DNA of 64,000 nt from Lachnospiraceae bacterium Zagget2 (GTDB lineage Bacteria > Bacillota > Clostridia > Lachnospirales > Lachnospiraceae). The stretch's first letter is position 1. The number at the start of each line of letters is the position of its first letter. Below, one piece after another: positions 9,901-18,033 of the stretch. A program made the translations under genes and the position numbers. The stretch spans positions 78,619 to 142,618 of the forward strand of contig MSHD01000023.1 in assembly GCA_001941045.1 (NCBI GenBank), given 5' to 3'. The notes below the pieces were generated by a model. The model was not told the origin of the DNA and did not search any database. It was given only the letters and a program-made list of their open reading frames with translations.

Positions 9901-11492
9901 ATCATGATATTTACTCAATTGAGGATCTGGCGCAGCTGATCTACGATCTGAAGAATGCGAATCCGAAGGCGCGGATTTCCGTGAAGCTCGTCTCCGAGGC
10001 GGGCGTCGGCACGGTCGCGGCGGGCGTTGCGAAGGCCGGTGCGCAGGTTATCCTGATCTCCGGCTACGATGGCGGAACGGGCGCGGCTCCGGCCAGCTCG
10101 ATTCATAACGCGGGCCTGCCCTGGGAGCTGGGTCTTACCGAGACGCATCAGACTCTTCTGAGGAATGGCCTGAGAAATAAGGTCCGCATCGAGACTGACG
10201 GTAAGCTGATGAGCGGGCGTGACGTGGCGATCGCGGCGATGCTCGGCGCGGAGGAATTCGGCTTCGCAACGGCTCCGCTCGTGACGATGGGCTGCGTGAT
10301 GATGCGTGTCTGCAACCTGGATACCTGTCCGGTCGGTGTGGCGACTCAGAATCCGGAGCTTCGGAAGCGTTTCCGCGGCAAGCCGGAATATGTCGTGAAC
10401 TTTATGCGTTTTATCGCGCAGGAGCTCAGAGAGTATATGGCGAAGCTCGGCGTGCGTACGATCGACGAGCTCGTCGGACGCTCGGATATGCTCTGCGTGA
10501 AGGATGGCAGAACCGGCCGCGCGGCGACGATCGACCTGTCCCGTATCCTTGACAATCCTTATGCGGGCAAGGGGCAGAAGGTGATCTTCGATCCGAAGCA
10601 GGTCTACAATTTTGAACTGGAGAAGACACTCGACGCGACCGTGCTCTCGAAGGAATTTGGTCCTGCTCTCGAGAAGGGACAGAAGCGCAGCATCGAGCTT
10701 GACGTCGGAAATACGAACCGCGCCTTCGGCACGATGTTCGGTTCCGAGATCACCTCGCGTTATCCGGAGGGGCTTCCGGAGGACACCTTCACGGTCAAGT
10801 GCAACGGCGCGGGCGGCCAGAGCTTTGGCGCCTTCATCCCCAGCGGCCTGACGCTGGAGCTGGAGGGCGATTCGAACGATTACTTTGGAAAGGGCCTCTC
10901 AGGCGGTAAGCTGATCGTCTATCCGCCGAAGGGGATTACCTTCAAGCAGGATGAAAATATTATCATCGGCAATGTGGCATTTTATGGAGCTACCAGCGGC
11001 AAGGCCTACATCTGCGGTGTGGCCGGTGAACGCTTCTGCGTGCGGAATTCCGGCGTGCGCGCCGTTGTGGAGGGCACCGGCGATCACGGCTGTGAATACA
11101 TGACCGGCGGCTGTGCGGTCATCCTCGGCAAGGTCGGCAAGAACTTTGCGGCCGGCATGAGCGGCGGCGTCGCCTATGTGCTCGATGAGGACCGCGACCT
11201 CTACACCAAGGTCAACAAGTCCATGGTGACGCTGGAGGAGGTCTCCAATAAATACGACGTGCAGGAGCTCAAGGACATGATCAAGGAGCATGTGGCCTAC
11301 ACGAACTCACAGAAGGGAAAGCTGATCCTCGACCATTTTGAACAGTATCTGCCAAAATTCAAGAAGATCATCCCGAACGACTACAAGCGGATGCTCAGCC
11401 TGATCGTCCAGATGGAGGAGAAGGGCATGAATACGGAACAGGCACAGATCGAGGCGTTCTACGCGGTCAAGAGAGGACAGGAGGTACGGTAA
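6930..11492 (+). CDS. gltB: Glutamate synthase large subunit
   Basis: This 1520-residue amidotransferase releases ammonia from glutamine and adds it to 2-oxoglutarate to make glutamate. After a short propeptide the catalytic Cys appears in DNCGIGAVVNI (about residue 24), beginning the class II glutaminase domain. The central and FMN-binding domains follow (KMGQGAKPGEGGHLPG). The 3Fe-4S cysteines are in MGCVMMRVCNLDTCPVG, and the C-terminal GXGXG beta-helix closes the chain. The start is taken as ATG 6930 with AAGGAAAGG before it; an in-frame GTG at 6921 overlaps that site. gltD follows after 2 bases. Confidence 0.97.
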   Translation: MNEEMKKECPNEGLYDPSFEHDNCGIGAVVNIKGVKTHKTVDDALKIVENLEHRAGKDAEGKTGDGVGMLVQISHRFFSKECKKLGIELGGEREYGIGMFFLPQDELKCNQAKKMFEIIVEKEGMRFLGWRQVNTNPKVLGSKELEKMPCIMQAFIEKPEDVECGLPFDRKLYIARRVFEQSNDDTYVVSCSSRTVIYKGMFLVGQLRSFFLDLQDPDYECAIAVIHSRFSTNTLPSWERAHPYRFLVHNGEINTIKGNADKMLAREETVESPYLAGEFHKILPVISASGSDSAMFDNTLEFLVMSGMDLALAVMILIPEPWANNRTMSQKKRDFYQYYATMMEPWDGPASIVFTDGDVMGAVLDRNGLRPSRYYVTTDDQLILSSEVGVLDIDPSHIVMKERLHPGKMLLVDTKQGRIIDDDELKEGYANRQPYGEWLDHSLVTLSELKIPNQRIEEHTPEERMRLQKAFGYSYEDIRNSILSMAANGSEATAAMGIDVPLAALSDHHQPLFNYFKQLFAQVTNPPIDAIREKIVTATSVYLGKDGNLLEEMPENCCVLKINNPILTNTDLLKIKTMKKHGFKVEVLPITYYKNTSLERAIDRLFVEADRAYRDGVNILILSDRGVDENHVAIPSLLAVSALQQHLVRTKKRTSVSLVLESGEPREVHHFATLLGYGACAVNPYLAHESIHELIDKGLLNKDYYAAVDDYNQAVLSGIVKIASKMGISTIQSYLGSKIFEAIGINKEVVDKYFTNTVSRIGGIGLAEIGEQVEALHSSAFDPLGLETTPALDSLGLHKSRSSGEDHLYNPRTIHLLQQSTREGNYELFKQYTDLVDGEGNRGQLRKLLDFKYPKKGVPIEQVESVDSIVTRFKTGAMSYGSISQEAHECLAIAMNQLHGKSNTGEGGESIERLSIGPDGLNKCSAIKQVASGRFGVTSRYLVSAQEIQIKMGQGAKPGEGGHLPGDKVYPWIAKTRLSTPGVSLISPPPHHDIYSIEDLAQLIYDLKNANPKARISVKLVSEAGVGTVAAGVAKAGAQVILISGYDGGTGAAPASSIHNAGLPWELGLTETHQTLLRNGLRNKVRIETDGKLMSGRDVAIAAMLGAEEFGFATAPLVTMGCVMMRVCNLDTCPVGVATQNPELRKRFRGKPEYVVNFMRFIAQELREYMAKLGVRTIDELVGRSDMLCVKDGRTGRAATIDLSRILDNPYAGKGQKVIFDPKQVYNFELEKTLDATVLSKEFGPALEKGQKRSIELDVGNTNRAFGTMFGSEITSRYPEGLPEDTFTVKCNGAGGQSFGAFIPSGLTLELEGDSNDYFGKGLSGGKLIVYPPKGITFKQDENIIIGNVAFYGATSGKAYICGVAGERFCVRNSGVRAVVEGTGDHGCEYMTGGCAVILGKVGKNFAAGMSGGVAYVLDEDRDLYTKVNKSMVTLEEVSNKYDVQELKDMIKEHVAYTNSQKGKLILDHFEQYLPKFKKIIPNDYKRMLSLIVQMEEKGMNTEQAQIEAFYAVKRGQEVR

Positions 11493-11494
11493 TC

Positions 11495-12979
11495 ATGGGA
11501 AAACCAACAGGCTTTTTGGATTATGAGCGCAAGGACGCGCGGGCGGAGGAGCCGCTCGAGAGAATCAAACATTTCAATGAGTTTCACGTACCGCTCACGC
11601 ACGCGGAGCAGGAGAAGCAGGGCGCCCGGTGTATGTCCTGTGGCGTCCCCTTCTGCCAGGCCGGTATGATGCTCTCCGGCATGATGAGCGGCTGTCCGCT
11701 GCAGAATATGGTGCCGGAGTGGAACGATCTGCTTTATATGGGAAACTGGGAGGAGGCTTATTATCGCCTGATCAAGACCAGCAATTTCCCGGAATTCACA
11801 GGGCGCGTATGTCCGGCGCTCTGCGAGGCGGCCTGCACCTGCAATCTGAACGGCGACCCGGTCGGGACGAAGGGCAATGAGCTGGCGATCATTGAAAATG
11901 CGTATAAAAAGGGCTATGCCCACGCGCGGCCGCCGAAGGTGCGCACAGGCAAGAAGGTAGCGGTCGTGGGTTCCGGTCCCTCCGGCCTCGCGGCGGCGGA
12001 TCAGCTCAACCGGCGCGGACACAGCGTGACGGTCTTCGAGCGCGACGATCGCGTGGGCGGGCTTCTGATGTACGGCATTCCGAATATGAAGCTCGAGAAG
12101 CACATCATCGACCGCAAGATTAAGATCATGGAAGAGGAAGGCGTTGTTTTCCGCACGAGCTGCAATGTGGGCGTCGATATCAAGGCGGAGCAGCTCCTGA
12201 AGGAATATGACCGCGTTATCCTCTGCGGCGGCGCAAAGAATCCGCGCGATATCAAGGCGCCGGGCCGCGATGCGAAGGGTATTTACTTTGCGGTAGACTT
12301 CCTGCGGACGACGACGAAGAGCCTGCTCGACTCGAACTTCGAGGACAAGAAATATATTCCGGCGAAGGACAAGAACGTGCTTGTCATCGGCGGCGGCGAC
12401 ACCGGAAACGACTGTGTGGGAACATCCATCCGTCTCGGCTGCAAGTCCGTGACGCAGCTTGAGATGATGCCGAAGCTCCCGGACGAGCGCGCGGCGAACA
12501 ATCCCTGGCCGGTCTGGCCGCGGGTCTGCAAGACCGACTACGGCCAGCAGGAGGCGATCGCGAAGTTCGGCCATGATCCCCGCATCTATCAGACCACGGT
12601 GCAGGAGTTTATCAAGGATAAGGCCGGAAATGTGAAGCAGGCGAAGATCGTACGGCTTGAGAGCAAAAAGGATGAGAAGAGCGGCCGCATGATGATGGTT
12701 CCCGTCGAGGGCAGTGAGTTCGTGATCGATGTGGAGCTGGTACTGATCGCGGCGGGCTTCCTCGGCAGCGAGGAGTATGTGACGAAGGGCTTTGGCGTGG
12801 ACGTCGACGGTCGCACGAATATCGCGACCGCACCCGGTAAACATGCGACGAGCGTGCCGAATGTTTTCACCGCAGGCGACATGCATATCGGGCAGTCGCT
12901 GGTCGTGCGGGCGATCCGCGAGGGACGCGACGTCGCACGGGAAGTGGACGAGTCGCTGATGGGCTATACAAATCTGTAA
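11495..12979 (+). CDS. gltD: Glutamate synthase small subunit
   Basis: This 494-residue FAD/iron-sulfur subunit moves electrons from NAD(P)H to the large subunit. N-terminal cysteines for two 4Fe-4S clusters are seen in CMSCGVPFCQAG, CPLQN and CPALCEAACTC. The FAD fold begins VAVVGSGPSGLAAADQL (about residue 150) and the NAD(P) fold NVLVIGGGDTGNDC (about residue 290); the second FAD motif is NVFTAGDM. Length fits the family. It is directly downstream of gltB behind ACAGGAGG, and a terminator follows. Confidence 0.96.
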   Translation: MGKPTGFLDYERKDARAEEPLERIKHFNEFHVPLTHAEQEKQGARCMSCGVPFCQAGMMLSGMMSGCPLQNMVPEWNDLLYMGNWEEAYYRLIKTSNFPEFTGRVCPALCEAACTCNLNGDPVGTKGNELAIIENAYKKGYAHARPPKVRTGKKVAVVGSGPSGLAAADQLNRRGHSVTVFERDDRVGGLLMYGIPNMKLEKHIIDRKIKIMEEEGVVFRTSCNVGVDIKAEQLLKEYDRVILCGGAKNPRDIKAPGRDAKGIYFAVDFLRTTTKSLLDSNFEDKKYIPAKDKNVLVIGGGDTGNDCVGTSIRLGCKSVTQLEMMPKLPDERAANNPWPVWPRVCKTDYGQQEAIAKFGHDPRIYQTTVQEFIKDKAGNVKQAKIVRLESKKDEKSGRMMMVPVEGSEFVIDVELVLIAAGFLGSEEYVTKGFGVDVDGRTNIATAPGKHATSVPNVFTAGDMHIGQSLVVRAIREGRDVAREVDESLMGYTNL

Positions 12980-12992
12980 TAAAAAAAGAAAG

Positions 12993-13020
12993 GCGGCAGG
13001 GAGCAGAACCCTGCCGCTTT
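12993..13020 (+). terminator. Terminator of gltBD
   Basis: A 9-bp perfect stem (GCGGCAGGG / CCCTGCCGC) with a 7-base loop is followed by TTTAATT, 14 bases after the gltD stop. Confidence 0.75.
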
Positions 13021-13036
13021 AATTGTAAATACGGGC

Positions 13037-13066
13037 TTTACCAATCAGGGGAATTAGTGCTATACT
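13037..13066 (+). promoter_or_regulatory. Putative promoter of the DNA glycosylase gene
   Basis: TTTACC, 18 bases, TATACT. The predicted transcription start falls on or just before the ATG at 13074, so that start would give a nearly leaderless mRNA, or translation begins further in. Confidence 0.5.
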
Positions 13067-13073
13067 ATAAGTT

Positions 13074-13607
13074 ATGTTACGAGAGAAAAAGAGCGGGGAG
13101 ACAGCTGTCAGGCTGCGGGTGCAGCACAGCTTTGAACCGGTCTATGATGAGCATTCCGAGATCCTGATTCTCGGGAGTTTCCCGTCGGTGAAGTCGAGGG
13201 AAGTGCAGTTTTACTATGGGCATCCTCAGAATCGTTTCTGGAAACTGATCGCGGCGCTGACAGAAGAGGAGACGCCGCAGACGACAGAGGAGAAGAAAGC
13301 GTTGCTTTACCGGCATCACATTGCACTGTGGGACGTGGTGCAGAGCTGCGAGATTGTCGGTTCGAGCGACAGCAGTATCCGCGATGTGACGCCGACGGAT
13401 CTGAACCGTATCCTGCGCACGAGCCCCATAAGAAAAATCTTTGCAAATGGGGACAAGGCCTTTCAGCTTTATCGGAAGTACTGTCAGGAGACGACCGGAA
13501 GGACGATCGAGCGTCTGCCCTCCACAAGTCCGGCTAATGCAGCTTTTTCGCTGGAAAGACTGATACAGTTGTGGCGGGAGCGCCTGTTTGTGGAGGAAGA
13601 AGATTGA
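13074..13607 (+). CDS. DNA-deoxyinosine glycosylase, uracil-DNA glycosylase superfamily
   Basis: This UDG-fold repair enzyme of the hypoxanthine-DNA glycosylase family removes deaminated adenine. Key motifs are ILGSFPSVKSRE (water-activating loop), YYGHPQNRFWKL, ALWDVVQSCE and RLPSTSPANA. Up to 177 residues. The start is uncertain: ATG 13074 has no ribosome site and sits at the predicted transcription start, whereas the in-frame GTG at 13119 aligns with the usual N-terminus of homologues (VQHSFEPVYDE). Its stop overlaps the TTG start of the next gene. Confidence 0.87.
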   Translation: MLREKKSGETAVRLRVQHSFEPVYDEHSEILILGSFPSVKSREVQFYYGHPQNRFWKLIAALTEEETPQTTEEKKALLYRHHIALWDVVQSCEIVGSSDSSIRDVTPTDLNRILRTSPIRKIFANGDKAFQLYRKYCQETTGRTIERLPSTSPANAAFSLERLIQLWRERLFVEEED

Positions 13608-14368
13608 AAGTAATATTTGTCTGTTTTTTGGCCGGAATGGAAGCGGGGATCGGGACAGGTCTTGCGGGGCTGTCCGCGGCGACGGTAATCTCGCCGATGC
13701 TGGTCACCTTTCTTGGGTTTAACTCCTACGAGGCGATCACGATTGCTCTGGCCTCCGATGTGCTTGCGTCCGCGGCCTCGGCCTATACATACTGGAAAAA
13801 TAAAAATCTGGACATACGTGGCAGTCTGCCGCTGCTTGCTTCTGTGCTTGTTTTTACGATGATCGGGAGTTATGTGGCCTCGCTGGTTCTGCAGACGACA
13901 GTGGGAAATTTTTCGGTCATTATGACCTTTTTTCTTGGCCTGCGGTTTCTGATTCTCCCGGTGATGACCACAAAGGATGTGCTGGCAGCGAAGGATAATC
14001 GGACAAGGTTTATAGAGTCGCTGATCGGCGGAGCGATTATCGGTTCAATCTGCGGCTTTGTGGGGGCGGGAGGCGGCATGATGATGCTGCTTGTGCTGAC
14101 GACGATCCTGAATTATGAGCTGAAGACAGCGGTCGGGACGAGCGTCTTTGTCATGTCCTTCACTGCGTTTACCGGCGCCGCGTCCCATGTCGTGATCGGA
14201 GGTATGCCGGATACCATTGCGCTGATTGCATGTATTCTGTTTACCCTGCTGGGGGCGCAGGGCGCGGCGAAATTCGCGAACGGGGCGGAGCCGAAGGCGC
14301 TGAATCAGATCACGGGCGTTGTGCTGACAGTTCTGGGTGCGGTGATGATTATGGTACACTTCTTCTGA
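13604..14368 (+). CDS. TauE/SafE-family membrane permease
   Basis: This polytopic protein of about 254 residues has around seven or eight hydrophobic segments. The family repeat appears as GIGTGLAGLSAATVISPML and, in the second half, FVGAGGGMMMLLVLT. Family members export or import organosulfur anions such as sulfite, sulfoacetate or taurine; the substrate here is unknown. The chosen start is TTG 13604 within TTGA, overlapping the glycosylase stop, with GGAGG eight bases upstream. An ATG further up lies inside the glycosylase gene in another frame and would add a non-hydrophobic extension. Confidence 0.82.
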   Translation: MKVIFVCFLAGMEAGIGTGLAGLSAATVISPMLVTFLGFNSYEAITIALASDVLASAASAYTYWKNKNLDIRGSLPLLASVLVFTMIGSYVASLVLQTTVGNFSVIMTFFLGLRFLILPVMTTKDVLAAKDNRTRFIESLIGGAIIGSICGFVGAGGGMMMLLVLTTILNYELKTAVGTSVFVMSFTAFTGAASHVVIGGMPDTIALIACILFTLLGAQGAAKFANGAEPKALNQITGVVLTVLGAVMIMVHFF

Positions 14369-14395
14369 CACAATTTATGAAGGGAGCATAATACA

Positions 14396-15421
14396 ATGGA
14401 TTACAATGAAGTACTGAAGGAAGCGCGGGGCTGCATGGGCAGCTGGTGCAAGGCATGTCCGGTCTGTAATGGCGCGGCCTGCAAAAACCAGATACCGGGA
14501 CCGGGCGCAAAGGGTGTGGGCGACACTGCAATGCGCAATTACCAGAAGTGGCAGGAGATCCGGGTAAATATGGATACACTCCACGAGAACCGTCCGGTAG
14601 ATACGTCGATCGAACTCTTCGGCAGGAGTTTCCGCTATCCGATCTTTGCCGGCCCGGTTGGCGCGGTGAATCTGCATTATGGGGAGAAGTATGACGATCT
14701 GGCCCACAACAATATCCTTGTGGAAGCCTGCGCGAAGGCGGGGATCGCGGCTTTCACCGGCGACGGCACGAACGCGAAGGTCATGGAGGCGGCGACGGAG
14801 GCGATCCGCGCGGCGGGTGGCCTTGGGATTCCGACAGTCAAGCCCTGGAATCTTGACACGATCCGCAAGAAGATGGAGCTTGTGAAGCGTTCGGGATGTT
14901 TTGCGGTAGCGATGGATGTGGATGCGGCAGGGCTTCCCTTTCTCAAAAATATGACACCGCCGGCAGGCAGCAAGACAGTGGAAGAGCTCCGCGAGATTGC
15001 GCAGATGGCGGGAGTGCCCTTTATTGTGAAGGGTGTGATGACGCGTCGTGCAGCGCTGAAGGCAAAGGACGCCGGGGCGGCGGCAATTATTGTCTCCAAC
15101 CACGGAGGTCGTGTGCTCGATCAGTGTCCGGCAACTGCGGAAGTACTCGAAGAGATCGTCGCAGCAGTCGGCGGTCGCGGTATGAAGATTCTCGTGGACG
15201 GCGGTATTCGCAGCGGTGTGGACGTATTCAAAGCGATCGCGATGGGCGCGGACGGCGTGCTGATTGCGCGGCCTTTCGTGACAGCGGTCTACGGCGGCGC
15301 GGCGGAGGGTGTTCAGTGCTACGTTGACAAGATTGGCGCGGAGCTCGCCGATACGATGGCGATGTGTGGGGCCTTTACGCTGGAAGATATTTCCCGGGAT
15401 ATGATCTGGAGAGCGGAATAG
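14396..15421 (+). CDS. FMN-dependent alpha-hydroxy-acid dehydrogenase with cysteine-rich N-terminus
   Basis: This 341-residue TIM-barrel flavoprotein belongs to the lactate/glycolate oxidase superfamily. The FMN motifs are PFIVKGVMTRRAALKAKDAG, the active-site stretch SNHGGRVLDQ with catalytic His, and ILVDGGIRSGVDVFKAIAMG. The N-terminus is unusual: cysteines at 13, 18, 21, 24 and 29 (GCMGSWCKACPVCNGAACK) look like an iron-sulfur site, suggesting electrons leave to a ferredoxin or partner protein rather than oxygen. Such anaerobic variants occur in Clostridia. The substrate is not evident. A bidirectional terminator follows. Confidence 0.85.
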   Translation: MDYNEVLKEARGCMGSWCKACPVCNGAACKNQIPGPGAKGVGDTAMRNYQKWQEIRVNMDTLHENRPVDTSIELFGRSFRYPIFAGPVGAVNLHYGEKYDDLAHNNILVEACAKAGIAAFTGDGTNAKVMEAATEAIRAAGGLGIPTVKPWNLDTIRKKMELVKRSGCFAVAMDVDAAGLPFLKNMTPPAGSKTVEELREIAQMAGVPFIVKGVMTRRAALKAKDAGAAAIIVSNHGGRVLDQCPATAEVLEEIVAAVGGRGMKILVDGGIRSGVDVFKAIAMGADGVLIARPFVTAVYGGAAEGVQCYVDKIGAELADTMAMCGAFTLEDISRDMIWRAE

Positions 15422-15434
15422 GCAGAAAAAAGGA

Positions 15435-15472
15435 GAGGGGAAGCACTTTAGACGGTGCCTCCCCTCTTTTTT
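15435..15472. terminator. Bidirectional terminator between convergent genes
   Basis: A 12-bp stem with one mismatch (GAGGGGAAGCAC / GTGCCTCCCCTC) is flanked by six T on the plus side and by an A run on the other. It serves the FMN dehydrogenase gene and probably the minus-strand purine operon. Confidence 0.8.
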
Positions 15473-16649
15473 AATGATGGAACAGGCGGATGCCGGTGAA
15501 GGCCATCGCGATACCATATTTGTCGCAGCACTCGATGACGAGATCGTCGCGGACGCTGCCGCCCGGCTGGGCGATGTACTTCACGCCGCTCTTGTACGCG
15601 CGCTCGATGTTGTCTGCGAAGGGGAAGAAAGCGTCGGAGCCGAGCGTCACGTCGGTCAGATGATCAAGCCACGCGCGCTTCGCCTCACGCGTGAAGACCT
15701 CCGGTTTCGTGCGGAAAATCTTTTCCCAGGCGCCGTCCGCGAGCACGTCCATGTACTCCTCGCCGATGTAGACGTCAATCGCGTTGTCGCGCTCCGCGCG
15801 GGAGAGCGTGTCCACAAAAGGAAGCTCCAGCACCTGCGGGGACTGGCGCAGAAACCAGTTGTCCGCCTTACTTCCGGCGAGGCGCGTGCAGTGGACGCGG
15901 GACTGCTGCCCGGCGCCGATGCCGATCGCCTGTCCGCCTTTGACGAAGCAGACGGAGTTGGACTGTGTGTATTTGAGCGTGATGAGTGAGACCTTCAGGT
16001 CGATCAGCGCCTCCGCAGGGATGTTCCTGTTTTTCGTGACGACGTTTGCGAGAAGGTCGCCGTTCACGTCGAGTTCATTTCTGCCCTGCTCGAAGGTGAC
16101 GCCGAAGACCTGCTTCTGCTCGATCGGAGCCGGCACATAGTCCGGATCGATCTCAATCACATTGTAATTTCCCTTTTTCTTCTGCTTTAAAATTTCGAAT
16201 GCTTCCTCCGTATAGCCCGGAGCAATGACGCCGTCGGAGACTTCTCTTTTGATCAGGCGCGCGGTGTCCGCGTCGCAGACATCGGAGAGCGAGATGAAAT
16301 CGCCGAAGGAGGACATGCGATCCGCGCCCCTGGCTCTGGCGTAGGCACAGGCGAGCGGCGAGAGCTCCCCTAAGTCGTCCACCCAGTAGATCTTTGCGAG
16401 GGTGTCCGTGAGCGGCAGGCCGACCGCCGCGCCTGCGGGGGAGACATGTTTGAAGGAGGTGGCAGCCGGGAGACCGGTCGCCTTTTTCAGCTCGCTGACG
16501 AGCTGCCAGCCGTTCAGCGCATCGAGAAAATTGATGTAGCCGGGCCTGCCGGAAAGCACTTTAACCGGGAGCTCGCTTCCGTCTGCCATGAAGATGCGGG
16601 AAGGCTTCTGGTTCGGGTTGCAGCCGTACTTTAATTGCAGTTCATTCAT
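15471..16649 (-). CDS. Stand-alone AICAR formyltransferase (PurH C-terminal domain type)
   Basis: This 392-residue protein corresponds to the AICAR transformylase half of bifunctional PurH, which formylates AICAR with 10-formyl-THF in the ninth step of IMP synthesis. The catalytic Lys-His pair is in SFKHVSPAGAA (residues 67-68); KYTQSNSVCFVKGGQAIGIG and GSDAFFPF are further family motifs. The N-terminal MGS-like IMP cyclohydrolase domain of normal PurH is missing, and the upstream PurO-like gene supplies that step. The two genes are 15 bases apart behind a ZTP riboswitch. AAGGAGG precedes the ATG. Confidence 0.92.
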   Translation of the reverse strand: MNELQLKYGCNPNQKPSRIFMADGSELPVKVLSGRPGYINFLDALNGWQLVSELKKATGLPAATSFKHVSPAGAAVGLPLTDTLAKIYWVDDLGELSPLACAYARARGADRMSSFGDFISLSDVCDADTARLIKREVSDGVIAPGYTEEAFEILKQKKKGNYNVIEIDPDYVPAPIEQKQVFGVTFEQGRNELDVNGDLLANVVTKNRNIPAEALIDLKVSLITLKYTQSNSVCFVKGGQAIGIGAGQQSRVHCTRLAGSKADNWFLRQSPQVLELPFVDTLSRAERDNAIDVYIGEEYMDVLADGAWEKIFRTKPEVFTREAKRAWLDHLTDVTLGSDAFFPFADNIERAYKSGVKYIAQPGGSVRDDLVIECCDKYGIAMAFTGIRLFHH

Positions 16650-16664
16650 TCTGAAAATCCTCCT

Positions 16665-17378
16665 TTAGCTGTTTTTATTTACTATGCGGGTTTCGCATGT
16701 TCCGTCCGCAATGCAGATGCTGCGGACGAAGAGAGAAACCTTGTTGTCCTCGTTCAGACTGTTCCAGAGCAGTCCGGTGAATGCATCAATATCATCCGGG
16801 ATGGCGACGGGCTTTGGTTCGCCCGCGAAGCTCGGCAGCGGACTGCCGTCGTGCTGATAGGTGTGCAGGAAATGTCCTTCGCCCGCTTTCGGATTTTCAT
16901 AGCTGAAGGTAAAACGCTGGCAGGAGTCCGGGTCGCCGTCATTACTTTTCAGAATTGACATGGCATAATGGAACGTGCTGTCTTTAACCTTAAGGATACC
17001 GGAGATTCGAGGCGTGTAGTTCGGCGCGTCCGGTTCAAAGCAGCGGGAGCGAAGGGACTGTTCAAAGCTGAGTCCTTTTTTCAGCCCGTCATAGATTGTG
17101 TCGGTCTGATCGCCGTTCGTGACGATGGTCTGATCGCCGAGCACGCGCACCGGCGCGTAGATAATGAGGCTCGGGTCCTCCATCTTCGACGGGTCGAAGG
17201 CCTGGGTGCGAATGCCCTCGCCGTCCTCCACGAAGACGCGATTGCGGCTGTTCGTGCTGCGCCCCATGATGAAGTAGGCGGCGACGGCGCGCGTCCCGTC
17301 AGGCGTGCGGCCAATGACGATGCCGCGCCCGGGATAGGCGTTGGAGCGCAGTTCCTGTTCCAGAGATAATTGTTTCAT
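16665..17378 (-). CDS. purO: IMP cyclohydrolase, PurO family
   Basis: This 237-residue protein of the archaeal-type IMP cyclohydrolase family closes FAICAR to IMP. Recognisable blocks are YPGRGIVIGRTPDGTRAVAA near the N-terminus, YFIMGRSTNSRNRVF, and YTPRISGILKV. PurO is typical of methanogens; bacterial members pair, as here, with an AICAR formyltransferase without its cyclohydrolase half. The start at 17378 has AAGGAGG before it; the frame upstream runs through the riboswitch and is not coding. Transcription is expected to depend on the ZTP riboswitch. Confidence 0.87.
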   Translation of the reverse strand: MKQLSLEQELRSNAYPGRGIVIGRTPDGTRAVAAYFIMGRSTNSRNRVFVEDGEGIRTQAFDPSKMEDPSLIIYAPVRVLGDQTIVTNGDQTDTIYDGLKKGLSFEQSLRSRCFEPDAPNYTPRISGILKVKDSTFHYAMSILKSNDGDPDSCQRFTFSYENPKAGEGHFLHTYQHDGSPLPSFAGEPKPVAIPDDIDAFTGLLWNSLNEDNKVSLFVRSICIADGTCETRIVNKNS

Positions 17379-17408
17379 GTGGTCCTCCTTCTGACTGAAA
17401 ATGCATGC

Positions 17409-17452
17409 AAAAACCGCCTGAACACATGGCTGTCTCACATGTGCCCAGGCGG
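17409..17452 (-). terminator. Riboswitch-controlled terminator
   Basis: On the minus strand CCGCCTGGG, a loop and CAGGCGG are followed by TTTTT. The left arm is the conserved 3' segment of the ZTP aptamer (CCGCCTGGGC), so ligand binding to the aptamer would prevent terminator formation. It ends about 30 bases before purO. Confidence 0.85.
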
Positions 17453-17548
17453 TCGGCTTCTCTTTCGCATCGCCGCGTTCCCCGCAGGTGCTCCTGCGCG
17501 GGCTCCTCACCCGTTTCCGCCAGTCGCGCGGCTCTTTCGCAACTATCT
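17442..17548 (-). ncRNA. ZTP riboswitch (pfl motif)
   Basis: Read on the minus strand, this leader has the two hallmarks of the ZTP/ZMP aptamer: GCGACTGGCGGAAAC in the 5' half and CCGCCTGGGCA at the 3' end, able to form the pseudoknot GGCGG/CCGCC. A variable GC-rich hairpin lies between. ZTP and ZMP accumulate when 10-formyl-THF is scarce, which is when the downstream AICAR formyltransferase and IMP cyclohydrolase are needed. The overlap with an intrinsic terminator indicates a transcriptional ON switch. The 5' boundary is approximate. Confidence 0.92.
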
Positions 17549-17580
17549 TACAGGATGCGAATAAATTTTGCAAGAAAAAT

Positions 17581-17850
17581 TTACAACTCTTTCAGGTCAA
17601 TCCGGAAGCTCTCGTCGCCCTGACCGTCGACCGTATAGTAGGCGGCCTGTTCGGCAGTGTTGATGTAAACTTTCAGTTCCTGGGCGTCGAGTCCCTGCGC
17701 TTTCACGGCTTTCTTCACCGCATCTCTGACGCCGGAGACATCTACGCTCAGATCGCCCATCTCCACGCAGATCGTCGACTTTGCTTTTCTCGCAGTTTTT
17801 TTCTCTTTCTTCATTGTTTTATCGGTAGTTTTTGTTGCCTGTTTAGTCAT
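17581..17850 (-). CDS. DUF6465-type small protein
   Basis: This protein of about 89 residues has a lysine/threonine-rich N-terminus (about 28 residues) and a compact domain: TICVEMGDLSVDVSGVRDAV, KAQGLDAQELKVYINTAEQA, AAYYTVDG. It resembles the DUF6465 family of Lachnospiraceae; function is unknown. The basic tail could contact nucleic acid. The start is set at ATG 17850 after GAGGAGG with a somewhat long spacer; an upstream in-frame ATG lies before that site. It is a separate unit upstream of the riboswitch on the same strand. Confidence 0.65.
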   Translation of the reverse strand: MTKQATKTTDKTMKKEKKTARKAKSTICVEMGDLSVDVSGVRDAVKKAVKAQGLDAQELKVYINTAEQAAYYTVDGQGDESFRIDLKEL

Positions 17851-18033
17851 GATTGATTTTTTCCTCCTCAAAATAGGCATGGTGTATTGCCAACCGCTTT
17901 ATTGTAGTGGGAAATGGCCGTTTTGTCAAATCGCGGTCATTGCGGGACATTTTCAGTCGGTTTTGCACTGTTCATTTTGGGAAGTCTGTGGTAGGATAAA
18001 AATGATTTAAGTTCTGGTGCAGGAGGACAGGCG

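Noticed and set aside
14375-15517. 380-residue minus-strand frame opposite the FMN dehydrogenase gene
   Set aside because: It is antisense to a well-supported gene and crosses the bidirectional terminator.
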